Source: Tanytarsus gracilentus
Taxonomy: Eukaryota > Arthropoda > Insecta > Diptera > Chironomidae
Direction: 5' to 3'
Length of the DNA stretch: 64,000 nt
Assembly: GCA_038502055.1 (NCBI GenBank)
Contig: JAXRKN010000040.1
Location: forward strand, 2,666,001-2,730,000
The notes beneath the pieces were generated by a model, which was given only the letters and a program-made list of their open reading frames with translations, was not told where the DNA came from and made no database searches. The translations under genes were made by a program, and so were the position numbers. This document shows positions 1 to 12,322 of the stretch, one piece after another (position 1 is the first letter of the stretch; every line of letters begins with the position of its first letter).

Positions 1-3000
1 AAATTTCCAACTTTTTTCTCCTTCTTAATTTCCATTTCCTCTCAAGTGTACATTTTTTTAAACAAAAAAGTTTTTCCATGGTAAAATTGAATTTTAAGTA
101 CTTCGATACCATAATACTGTTCTCTCTCTCTTAGCTGCCTTTGAGCATAGGCATTGTATGTTTCTTCATGCTTCCTCGTTTTCTCTTTTAAAATAGCCAA
201 AAAAGTTTTAATGACTCGAAGCTGTCTCAGAAACGTGCGACAACAAAATTAATAAAAAAAGCGCATGGTAGAAAGGAAAAAATTTATCGCATGAAGTTTA
301 TAAGAAAACGAGCATACATAGACGATGTTATCAGACACGATAGAGACTAGACTGGCCATTGTTCTCTCTTTATTGATAAAAAGCCACATTTCATCTAATC
401 TCAGAGTGTTAAATTGATGTTCTCACTTTGAGTCTTGAAATTTTTTATCTGTAGTTGAAAAAAATCATAAGAACAGCTGAGATGAGTTAAAGAGAAAATT
501 CACGTGATTTCTTACTCCCTTAAGAGAATTATGTGGAGCACAAAACGTAGAAGAACAGAAAAGTTTTAATTGATAAATTCCTAAATTAAAGTTTCATAAA
601 AAGCTATTTCGAAATAACACCTTTGAGACAATGTGAAGAAATTAAAATGAAAGAGTCTCGCTGGTCTCGAGACATCCCCGTTGCAACATTAGATAAAAGA
701 AATTTCGAAACTTTGTCTTTTGACTAAAATACACTCTGTGGATATTCTTCTTGAGAATTTCTTTTTGAAATTTCATATTTATGAACATTAGTCAAAGATT
801 TATAGGAAAAAGCTTCTTTTTTCATGGTGCTATACTGAAAATCATTCTGAAGTTTTTGACCCGAGACACGAGAAAGTTTTTTAGAGCGAATGAAATATTA
901 TTGCATTAAAAAATGAATTTTTGTGTCGCTCATGCTATTTAACGTGACTTTTGCTAATTTATTCGCTCGCGCGATTTTCATTCACATCAAAACGAAATAA
1001 ATCCTTTCAGTCAGTCTTGTTTCTTGATTAATGTTAAACGTTATAGTCTAGGATACTTAGTTATTGTGTGCTAATATAATTAAATGAGAAAATTAAATAT
1101 TTGGGGATCGTTAGTCTCTCAGCAGAACAAACTTGCAATATTTCATTCTTATTAAAGAGAGATGAGTATCTAAAAATTTCTTTATTGAAACATTAATTTC
1201 AGAATTATGAGTCTTCACTCTTCATCTCCGTTCTTACAAAAAATAGCCGAGAAGGTGGTCCGGAAAATTCCAAATGATTGTCCAAAAGTACGTGCAAGTA
1301 CTTAAGAAAATAAATCAAACAAATTTTGTAAATAATAAAAAAATTTTTGCCAACAATTTCTCAAAATGGTCACATTGAAAATCATAACTGAAACTAAATT
1401 CTTTTCATCATCTTTCTCTCTGAAAATTGTACAGTCGATGTTAACCCTCAGGTCAAAGAAATCCGATTCAGATATTAATTTCATACTTGCAATGTATCGA
1501 GTACAGAATTCTTAATTTACCATCGTACATACAAAAAGCAAAAAGCATTTTCTGATCCCTGAAATCGAAACATGCATACGTGGCATTGTGGTAGCAGAAA
1601 AAAGTATGATTAAATTTCTCCTCTCACTGCAGCTACACGTATAGATATACCACATTGAGTTTTTCATTTCAACTTCATCATATATCAACAAGTTAAGAGT
1701 GAGAGGAGCAGACATACTTGAAGTATGAGGGGTAAATTCGATTATTCATATGCAAGCCAACAACCAAAAAAAGTCTTGTTTGTAGCTCTCCTCCACCAGA
1801 GCTCAATAACAGGCAATGCAAACATACGGAGAAAAATAAAAGCAAAAAATTTTAGGGGCATTGCTACGAAAGCATAATTTGTATTCCGATCAACCGTTTT
1901 ATTGAGCAAATAAATTTTTCTCATCGGCCAAAAAGCATAGAGGCGGCAACAGTGCAGCAAACATGAATAAACAAATATTTTTTTTCGGTTATAACCCAAA
2001 ATATCCACATGGCCCTTCTCGATACAATCTCTTATCATTATCGAGCGAATGCTCTTCTTTTTTCAATTTCACGGAGCTTGGGGACATAACTGATGTTTCT
2101 CGCATATAACTCTCTCAACCGGATAAACAACGGAATTGAATAGATAATCTTGCATAATGATGATATCGTAAAATTATTGTCGCAAAAGATTTATTTTCTT
2201 CCTTCCGTTCAGTTGTGTCCCCTATTTCCTGCTCGATGTCCTTTAATATTTTTTTTTGTGCTTTCAATATAATAAATATTTAATTTGGCTTTATTGTGCA
2301 ATGATAAAAGCCTACGATTTAAAGACCCTAGTACAGAGAAGTGAGGGCAAAAGGGTAGAAGGTCAGCTTAATTATATTTTCAGGACGGAGAAAAGCTTAA
2401 AAGATTTCATTATTAAATATTTATGTGGACATTGAAAAGTACACAATATATTTAATTTAAAAGGGTCGAAACTTTAATTATAAAAATTCACAATTAGAAT
2501 TTCAATGCCTTTGAATTTTTGTTCTTTGTTTATCAACTACAAACTTCTCAATGTTAATTTGATTAATTTTTAATAAAACTGTGATCCATAAAATTGTCCT
2601 TTATAATGAAACAAAATGACTAAATAATTCTTAATTCAAAGCTCACATATTTGAAAATTCTGTTGTTCAGAAAGGGAAAAGTCTGTGACATTCGCATCAT
2701 CATCAAAGTGGCAAAGGAAATAATTCTTGTTGATCTCTTTCAACTCTGAAGGTTTTTACCATAACGTCATTGTGTTTTGAATCCCACAAAAGTACACAAT
2801 AGGCAAAAAGGCAAAAGTGGTAATAAACATTCATAACAAAATGAACTTCGTACAACAAAATAGAGCATAATGGCAAAGTCAGAGAATTTTCTCAAACAAT
2901 TATAAATGAAGTCTCTCTCATTTAGCTTTCTCTATGTTGCTATTTTCACTATTTGATTAAAACAAAATATTCAACAAATTTTTAAGTGAGTCCACATACA

Positions 3001-6000
3001 TTAACAGAGAGAATGAGTGAGCTAGAATAGAAAAGAGTGGATCGAGTGTACTCAATTCTAATTAAAAACACTGAAAGCAAATATTTTTGGGAAAACAATT
3101 ACAGAAAATTTGCTCGAGTAATTTGAGTGGAATGAAAATGATATCACAAAATTATGAAAGCTATTTTGCAAGAAAAATTGAGAAATTTAAAAAAGAAAAT
3201 TTATTAAACATTGAATATTTTTTTAATTTTTGAAGTGAATCAAATTGCTTAGTTTTCATGTTAAATTTTCTTGATAAGTTTATCTTAGAAATATATCGAA
3301 CAGATGGTCAAATTTAACTTGTAGAATTATTGAAAAGCATAAAATAAACATTGTTGTATTATCGCCAAAAATCCAAAATGCAAGCATTCGATGAGAAGGA
3401 GTGGAAGAGTAAAATAATTGCAATGAATATTTGATCCTCTATACACATTGCATTGTGAGGAATAATTTGTTGCTTTGGCAATTTTAGTATTGCAATACGA
3501 GAACTTCCAATAAATTGCAAAAGTCTCTTTCATGTATCTTACTTGCTTATGTAATTCATTATCCATTGCTGATGTAAGAGAAATTTTCAATTTTTCGGAA
3601 CAATAAAGAGATGGAGAAACAGACTGTTTGAAGAGTTTTTGCCATGAGTTAGAAAAAAGAGCTTTGTTATAACAATAGAAAACTTTTCAATATATTATTG
3701 GGAACTCTGCACATATTTATTTTAACAAATTGCAAACTAATAAAACATCTGTGTACAATTTTCTTTCAATAACTATTGTTCGCTCTCAAGCTTAAGATTT
3801 TTCCAACTTAACCCAATATTACTGTTTTGTTTGGCAATTTTAGAGATAAAAAAATTTAAACTTTTTATTTTAGTTGCAAAATTTTTGAAGAATAAATTTT
3901 ATTCAACGAGTTATTGATTAATGTCCCTAAAATCACATAATGCAATGCAATTTAACAAAATAATGGAACACGCTTTACAATAATCATGATGATTGCCGTC
4001 GTGTAGACATTAATTTTTGCAACATAGTGACGACGACGATGATAACTATGTAAGGGCGTAATGAAATATGCATGCATTGAATTGAAAGGCATTGAATGAG
4101 TTGAGGAAGGAAAATAGCGGTTGTTGTTGTTGTTTCTTTGAACTGTCAGTTTACGGTAATAGTGGTGGTGGATGGGAAAACTATCGAGAATCGATTTATA
4201 TGATAATTCCAATGCAAAATGCTTCATGTAAATTTCAAAAGAGGGAGTTAAAGAAGTGGGGTGGGTATTGTAGGAAATGGAAGATGGATGTACTGCATTC
4301 AAAGTTTAATGAGAAAATTTTTGCATGCTATTAATTTTGAAAGATGAGAACTGCATGAATGCATATCGAGTATGAAGAAAACTTCATAATTATTTATGAT
4401 GCACGGAATGGTGAAATTCTCTCTATTATAGTTGGAGTTGAACGTTCGAGGGCAAATGAGAGATATCTCGTAGAAATTATATGGTTTATGAATTTTCCAT
4501 AGAAGCGTGTAGACAGAGAAATTTGATTGTTGGAAATAATTTTGTATAGCAATAATTCTAGAGTAATGAAATGTTAAGAAATTACGTGATTAGTTTTTGA
4601 GATATTTCTAAATTTTTAAAATTAGAATTTTGCAGCAGTAAAATTTTTATTAAACTCAGTTTATTATTTTTAACGTTTTTAATCTAAACCCATATGTGAG
4701 CTTATATGAAACTTTGCATTATAAAGTTTGTCTTCACATCCTCGATGCTCTTTCTTCATGTAAATTTTCCATTCAACTAAACACAAAAGAAATTCCATTC
4801 CGAAGAAAATTGACTTTAATTCATATTCACTCTGCAGCTTAGAGTGCATATATGTGTGTGAATGAGATGCGGATGTGCAGCGTCACTTGAATAGTGTCAA
4901 AACACCAAATCTCATGCTGATATGAAGAATTCATGAAGAGAAATTCTATGCAGGAGCATATCAAAAATCTCATTATCATGTTCAATGTGTGTACTGCAAA
5001 ATATGAATTTTTATTATGCTTTCGGGTCGTCGATATTTTGAACTTTCATCTCCATTCAATGTGAGAGAAGAATGCCTTTCGTCTGTTTCACACCATTTAA
5101 ATTCGATTTGGGAAAACGTATCACCACAGACACACCAAGTGAGAGAGAGATAGAGTCGTTTATGTGCTAATTCAAGTCCTATTCTGTGTCGTCGCAGTAG
5201 TGCTGCTTCCTTTTCAATCTACTCGAGAGTTCTAGACGAGAGTCAATTTCTAGTTTTTCTTCTTGATTAACAGGATGAAAAAGAGAAAATGTGTGTTGGA
5301 AAATAAAATTTAGAAAAAAATATAAAACTCAAAATAAAAAGTTTTGAATATTTTTAAAAATTTTAACCGTTAAATTTTCCATTTCATCTCATTAATTTCT
5401 CGATTATAGCTCTCCTTGCCTTTTCTTCTCTTCAAGTTGAGATAAACATAATGCACACATGTGTTGAGTTGAGATGAAGCCCGCTTCCTGCCATAACTAT
5501 GCAAAATATATGCATAGGAACGTTTTTGAGCATTTAAAAAGCATCAATATTAATATCTCGCACCACATTTTCGATTTTTCGCATATTGCTGCACCACACT
5601 CATCTCATATCTCATGAGATTATAGATTTCCTGCCTCGGTGAAATGTTTGAGGATAGCAGTGTATGGAAGGTGTTTATAATTTATGTGCATGTGCATACG
5701 AACATAAATATAAATCGGCATTTTGTAAAATTCTGCAATTTGTTGAATTGCTGCTGACCAAATCTAAAGAGAGATAAACCAAAATGCACACAATACGAAC
5801 ATAGTGTGAAGCTTTTTTGAAAATCTATTCAGTTATCCTTGTGAGTAGTTTTGCAAATTTTATGTTTTTTGTCGTTCAAATTTGAAAATAATTTTACAAC
5901 AAGGACACACTAGGTGCTTTACATCACACACTCGTAATAACCCCAAAATTTCTCCTTCAATTTGTCTGGATTGTCCATTGCATTTAATTATTATTGTTGT

Positions 6001-9000
6001 GCATCTGGTGAAATATAAAATATCTACACTTCATGACTTTTGCAGATGTACTCACTTCATGCAGTTCTCAAAATATGAAAATGGTCACATTTTAATGACT
6101 TATTCTATGACATCGTAGAGACTTCTTATGAAACGAGAAGAAGTTTGAAAATTGTTTCGGCAACAAATGCAGAGTTTTAGAGTGAGAGTGAAGTGAATCG
6201 AGTATGCCATTGTCTTAATGCACTAGACCGATTTTAATTATAGCTGTCAGGATTTCTATGGTTTTGCATTCACTTTCAAAATGCATTAAAGTGAATAAAT
6301 TTTCTATTCAAGTTGTGTATAATGAACTTGGTCACTTCTGCATGATGAAAATTACTCGGCAAGAGGTTTCAAAGTTGATTTTTGAATTTTAACTCAACGA
6401 CATTCAAATTTTATCCATAATTTAAATTTTAAACTTTAAAAAAATTAGAAACATTCATACGAGAACTCACCACGTTCACTTAATCCATTTAAAATTTCCC
6501 CATCATGAAAATTTAAATTGAATTTTTCATTAGATTTAATTTCGCCACAACTTAAAACTTATTAAACGAACATTCGTACGGTGCTGGAAAAAGCTGTTAT
6601 TGTTAGTAAACATAATCTCTTAATATCCTCACATTTGCTGATTATCATAATGAATTGCACTATAATTTCATGAATAATTTCTCAAACTAATTATTTTCAA
6701 ATTATCTTAATTCTAATTGTTTATTGTGAGTGTGCACAGTGTGTTTGCCAAGTGGCATTTTTACCTCTCTCTCTCTCATACGTGCACGGTGGAAGAGATA
6801 ATAAGGATGAAAATTGCTCACATATATGACAAAGACACACACACCAAGTATAGAACAAACAATATTGCAATTTTGTGGGCGAGGAAGCAAAAATGGCAAA
6901 AGTGTTGATAAAAATGTTATATTGCAACAGCTTGGAATAATTTATGAATCCAAGGAGAGAATTTTCTGGGCTTAGTTCCAAAATACTTGATGATTGTTAA
7001 CTGTTACGTATTATAAACTACGATGCTCTGTTCTGTCGGTTATTTTAAGCCAGTTTCAAAGAAAATATTTTGCCAACAGCAGAAAAATCTTCTTCGCCTC
7101 CTTCTTCCGACCTACTCTTTTACTATCCCATAGAGCGGAAGCATTTTTGGCCAAACCAGCCAAAACAACATGCTTCCAAAAACCCTCCCAAAAATCGAAA
7201 ATCTTCCAAAAATACAACAATTTCACACATAACCTTTCATGCCTGCCATAGCGTAGACAGGATGGTCTTTTTATCCGAATATTTTAAAGGATCACACAGA
7301 ATGATGATGCACAAAATAACAAGCAATTTTTCTTAATTAACAAACGGAAAATTTCGAAAGTTAACAATTTTTTTAAAAAAAGAAGAAATTCACTATTATT
7401 TCCCTGCCGTATTATATTTCTCTAGCCGTCGAGTGTAAGGGCGAGAGAAATTGAATTCAGAAAATATTCTTTCCCTCCAGGGCGAAGTTGTGCATGAAAA
7501 TATATACAGAGAGGAAAATCCATACCGACAGGCAGAGGCATGAAAAAGTTATTGAATCTAACGAGCCAAAATTATAAGCCAAAAATCGTTTTTGACGTAA
7601 AATATTCAACAGCACTAAGAGAGAATTGAAAAGTGTTAAAGAAATGGAAGAAAAGAGTTTTTTCTTCGTTTTGCTTTCTAAATTGGGAGTTTTTGTGTTT
7701 TCTGCACTTTTTTGTGAACTAAGAGGAAAAAAACTAAATAATGAAAGCTTTCAACAATAATAAAAATTTCAATCCTTCGACGCTTTTTTGTTTCATGAAA
7801 TTTGGCATAGATTTTGTGGTGAAATTGACAAGCATTTTTTACTTTTGCCATTAAAATGGAATGACCCAAAAATTATTATTATTGTAGGAAATGATTTCAA
7901 TTGTTCAAAAATTCAGCTAATGTTAAAAGTTTTCCATTGAGATAAAATTTAAGTGACCCAATTCCACATCAATGAAAAATTCTCTCATGAGTAATTTGAA
8001 AAGTTAATAATTTCGCAAACTTTTACATTTTCATAGAGTACTCAAGAATTTTAGAGTTGATAATTGATTTAATTAACTTCGGCACATTTGTCAACCCTCG
8101 TGACATTTAAAGTCCATTTCAAGATTGTGATTTATAAAGATCTCAGATTTCTCGCAAAGAAAATTGCAAACACTTCAAAACTATTCTCCAAATTCAATAT
8201 CACTTAAAACACTCTTGAAATTCTTTTTTTTTTCGACGGAAAATTTTCTTTCTCACTTTAGTAATATCATTTTTCATCTCCATTCTTTCTTTTATTCTCA
8301 TTGCAAGAGTCATGAAGGACTGAAGAAGGAGCGAGAAATGATATTTTTTGATATCCACTTAGACATGAAATTTGATAGAATGAAAGAATAAATTCGTCAT
8401 TTTCAAAAAGCTCCATTAGCAGTGCTTCAGCAAGAAGATGAATGAATGAACTATAAAAAATTATGTAACATCACGGGGATTAGAAAGCGTTTTTGTAAAG
8501 AGCTGCAATACATCATTTGATATCTAAAAACTCCATTTATCGATGCCAAAGCTCAAAGATGCATTCAATCTAATTATAACAAGTTGACCACATTTTTAGC
8601 TGATTAAACAGTGTCATCGTACTTCGATGACAAGTCTTGCACTTTTTATGACTCTAACCTCATTTAAGGTTTACATTTTTTGACATTGCAATGTCCTATC
8701 CACTTTAACACTCCAACCGAATGCAATGACGCTAATGGTATGCATTAAAATAATTGAAAAGGAGACTTGAAAAAAAATAAGTTGCTCAGCATCTCGCTGA
8801 CAATTTTTATTTTTCATACGAAAGCGGCCAAAGAGCATGCAAAATGAAAACCGAGACAGTGCTGTGGCGAAATTTTTTCTGTCACTTTTATCATTATCTC
8901 ATTTTGGGTTGATAATCATTATAAAGACTGACTCCACTCTTAATTTTAAAAGCATGTTAGAGTTATGCACAACGTTATGTGTGCAATGAAAAGTTTCAAA

Positions 9001-9378
9001 GTGCTTAACTCAGTTTTTGACATGCAATGATTAAATTTAATTAAATATGAAATATTTTATTATTAGGAAATTTCCTGAAAAAAGATAAAAGTTTTTAAAA
9101 TTTGTAGAATCATATCGTATCACGTTGAAGTAAAAAAACTAACAATCAGCAACACTGACAGCTTAACGAGCAGCAATGAAATAACGAGCATGAGAGACTC
9201 TTAAATGAATAATCAGACTCAGTCTTAGCGCTTGTAAAATTACAGCTTACATTTTTTGAGAGCCACGAGTAAAAAAACTCAAATGAATGCAACAAAAGCA
9301 TTAATTAAATTAAAAGAGCGAGAAAAGAAAAATGAAAATTGTACCTTCACAAATAATTTGAAATGAAATGTAAAACAA
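1..9378. other. Gene-free AT-rich region (left part of desert)
   Basis: No open frame here resembles a known family or shows paired splice signals with a plausible protein. The sequence is AT-rich with scattered CT/GA-rich runs (for example near 122-132 and 6763-6778) and short homopolymers. It could be intergenic DNA or part of a very long intron of a gene lying outside the window. I see no tRNA-like or recognised microRNA sequence. Confidence 0.6.
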
Positions 9379-9452
9379 GATGGGTCTGCAAACGGCGTTG
9401 CCATTTCCAATAGCTCCGCATAGATTAGTACCCTACTCCGTTGCAATGGGAA

Positions 9453-9925
9453 TTAGTGGCACTCTTGGTTAATCATGATGGACATTCCTCAAAAATCGTC
9501 AGTGTCAATCGATTCCTGATGCAATGACGAGTTCAACGACATACATGAAGCCAAAGTTCTGAAAAATGGACATTAGTGGCACTCCTGGCCGACCATGATC
9601 GACATTCCTCAAAAATCTTCAATGTCAATCAATTCCTGATGCAATGACGAGTTCAACGACATACATGAAGCCATAGTTCTAAAAAATGGACATTAGTGGC
9701 ACTCCTGGCCGGCCAGGATGGACATTCCTCAAAAATCGTCAGTGTCAATCGATTCCCGATGATGCAATGACCAGTTCAACGACATACATGAAGCCATAGT
9801 TCTGAAAAAATGGACATTGGTGGCACTCCTGGCCGGCCATGATGGACATTCTTCTAAAATCGTCAGTTCCATTCGATTCCTGGTCAAATTACGAGTTCAA
9901 CGATACCCATGAAGCCATATAAGAG
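9453..9925 (+). repeat. Tandem repeat, about 120-bp unit, four copies
   Basis: The phrase TTAGTGGCACTC recurs at 9453, 9573 and 9693, and as the variant TTGGTGGCACTC at 9817, giving periods of 120, 120 and 124 bp. Each unit also carries GGACATTCCTCAAAAATC-like, GAGTTCAACGACATACATG-like and GAAGCCATA-like segments. The last unit is the most diverged. Confidence 0.9.
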
Positions 9926-10090
9926 AAAATTTGTATGAAAAAGGACATTTTTGCACCCACGGACGGTCCTTGGAGGGTCGTACCTCAAAACTAAATACTT
10001 CTTGCACAACTAGAACCAAAACCCGATCTTTAGCCACAAACCCGAATCAAATCCGACCAGCCGTTCTTGAGATATGCCGCCCACTAAGAT

Positions 10091-10130
10091 CGTAAGAAAG
10101 TAAGAAAGTGAGAAAGTGAGAAAGTAAGAT
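10091..10130 (+). repeat. Simple repeat (AGAAAGTA/AGAAAGTG)n
   Basis: Five imperfect copies of an 8-mer alternating between AGAAAGTA and AGAAAGTG. It sits inside interspersed repeat copy A, at the place where copy B has a GTCT-type simple repeat. Confidence 0.85.
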
Positions 10131-12302
10131 GACTTAAATGGCTCTAACTCCTCGTAGGAGCAACTGATTTCAAATCTGTTTTCGCCAGTTTGTAGGGTTT
10201 GGCTAGGCCTATCATTTGAGTATAAGTTTTGGTATTACACAATGTAATGTCTTGGCACTAGGGGTCGAAAACAGGTTTTGGAAAAATCCAAAATTAATAT
10301 ATAGCGGAGCTATAAAAGAAATTTTATGCTTTGGAAAAAAAATACAACATGCAGTTAACAAACGTAAACGCCAAAGCATTGGAAAAGGCAGAACGAAAAA
10401 AAAGAGCTTCATAAAATATTCACCGGCAAATGAGTACGATTTAGTTTTCCATTTTTAATGGAACAAAAAGCTCTTTTAGTTATGTTATCGTAACGAGGGT
10501 TATCGTGCACATACCATAATTATTATATCAGAGGGAACATCATGAAGGAAGCGAAAAAATGTATGTTAAAAAAATTTAAGGATTTTTTTTCACTGGGATG
10601 AAACAATTTTAAAATTGAAGGAAAATGAGAACAAAAAAATTATCTGATTACATTCGAGGGTTTTTTCACATCTCTCCACAGTCATGTCGTGCGACATTCA
10701 TTTAATTGCTCGCTGCAATTTAATATACACTCTCAAAATAATTTTTTCTTTCCCTTTTATTTTCCATCGAGTCGCATCGAATGTCAACGTTTATGACTAC
10801 AGGGTGCAGTGCCACATTTATCGAGAGCCGAGTATGTAATAAAATCATTATTTTAAATGGCATTATAATTAAAACACATGTATGAGACGAATTAAAAAGC
10901 ATTCGAGACAATGTCATGTTTCGCCATAAAATGAAAACAGCAACCGAAAAACAGCAGGCAGTAGCGATGACATGATAAAAATTTATGTGTATAATTTTTC
11001 CAACCACCGCTGCTGCTACAATAATGCATTTTAGCACCGCTGACATAAAGTGACAAACGTCAAGAAAAACTTTTTACATTAACTCTCAGTGAAATTGCAA
11101 TTTTTGTTGTGGTAAAGTTTCATGAACATTTCTTCTTTTTAAAAATTAATTTAGCTAAAATTATTTATAGCAACAACAAATTGACACGTCCAAATCGAGT
11201 CCCTTTTCATTCGTTTAATGGCTCTTCACTTAAATATTTAATTCAAACTTAACCCTTCCATCACTTCTTCATGACATTTGATGCTCTCATATACACCGAA
11301 AATAATTTATTTCCATTTTTCGTTGAATGCAAACGCGATCGTAATTAATATCATTTTCAAGTAGGCAATGATCCCTCTTTCTCGTTCAGTAATTTTCGGT
11401 AAAAACCGTGTAATTTATCATTTTTTTCGTACATTCCACATTGCTTCCCCCACCACAAACAGCGAGTAAGAAGAAATAAATAATAAAAATAATAACGTTA
11501 ATATTCATGTTTGCTCAAATTGAATGTGCTATGTATGCTCATCTGTATGAAGCATGGCGAAGCTTTCGAGTTAAAATTAATGGATTCATGAGTACACACA
11601 TGCTTCACCCTCGCTCTCTCACTGACTGTGCCAGTAGAGAAATTCGAGAATCAAGACATAAATTCGAAAATTATAACTTTTATTACAATAAATTGCACCA
11701 TTTTTCCACACATTTTTCGCCCATCTCCTCTCTTCATGTACACATTAAAAAATATGTGAAAACAACTCGAGAGCGAAAGAGAAAAAAATTAAAATATTTC
11801 ATTTTTATGTCAGGAATTTTTTGTACGCTCCGTTGTTCCAACAACTTCACTTGTAATGTGTTGCATACACTTGTTTACTTCGTACACAAGTCAGAATTTA
11901 TTAGTCCAGAGGAAATGTATGGCAACGGTTGTGGGGGACCGGCAGAATAAGTGAGTGAGGAGAGAAAAGCAACAAAGTCTCATATCGGAGACTGCCAAAA
12001 TAACCGGGTATATGCATGGAATAAACATGAAATTTATATATTTTTTTGCCACTCACTCTCGCTCACACAACGAGGAGAATGCAATTTTTCTTTCGATGCC
12101 AAAAAAAACTACCCCACCAATGCCAGTTGTTTTAGGTTGGAACATTTTTCGTGCACTTTTAGTTGTGAGGTGAAATGTGACGATACAAACTAGATGTCTT
12201 TCAAAATAAATGAAAAATTGCGTCAGAGCATCCCAAAGTTTTCATTTTGAACTCTTCATTTATTTTTTTGAGTCATGCACAATTCAGTCAGTTACACTAC
12301 AC

Positions 12303-12322
12303 GTGTGTGTGTGTGTGTGTGT
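12303..12322 (+). repeat. (GT)10 microsatellite
   Basis: Uninterrupted GT dinucleotide run in the gene-free region. Confidence 0.95.

Larger units (their letters stand above)
9440..10460 (+). mobile_element. Interspersed repeat copy A, unclassified non-autonomous element
   Basis: This block is more GC-rich and more structured than its surroundings. Four tandem copies of a unit of about 120 bp (9453-9925) are followed by a unique tail, then an AGAAAGT-type simple repeat (10091-10130), then about 330 bp of tail. The same unit, in the opposite orientation and with a comparable tail, occurs inside an intron at 28912-29507, so this is a dispersed family. I see no transposase or reverse transcriptase. 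Outer boundaries are approximate and no target duplication was identified. An open frame of about 80 codons in the tail (from 10216) resembles nothing I know and is probably chance. Confidence 0.6.

Noticed and set aside
3952..4334. Frames of 116 (-) and 80 (+) codons on opposite strands
   Set aside because: Mutual shadows in AT-rich DNA with no conserved features.
6994..7336. Two overlapping plus-strand frames of 85-88 codons
   Set aside because: Two frames open at once reflect base composition (Pro/Ser/Lys-rich, CT-rich DNA); no homology recognised.
9379..9480. Short frame reading MGLQTALPFPIAPHRLVP just left of repeat copy A
   Set aside because: Only 30-odd codons, running into the repeat; probably part of the element's edge or chance.
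11507..11950. 147-codon plus-strand frame
   Set aside because: Mixed low-complexity composition, no family resemblance, and other chance frames of similar length occur in the same desert.
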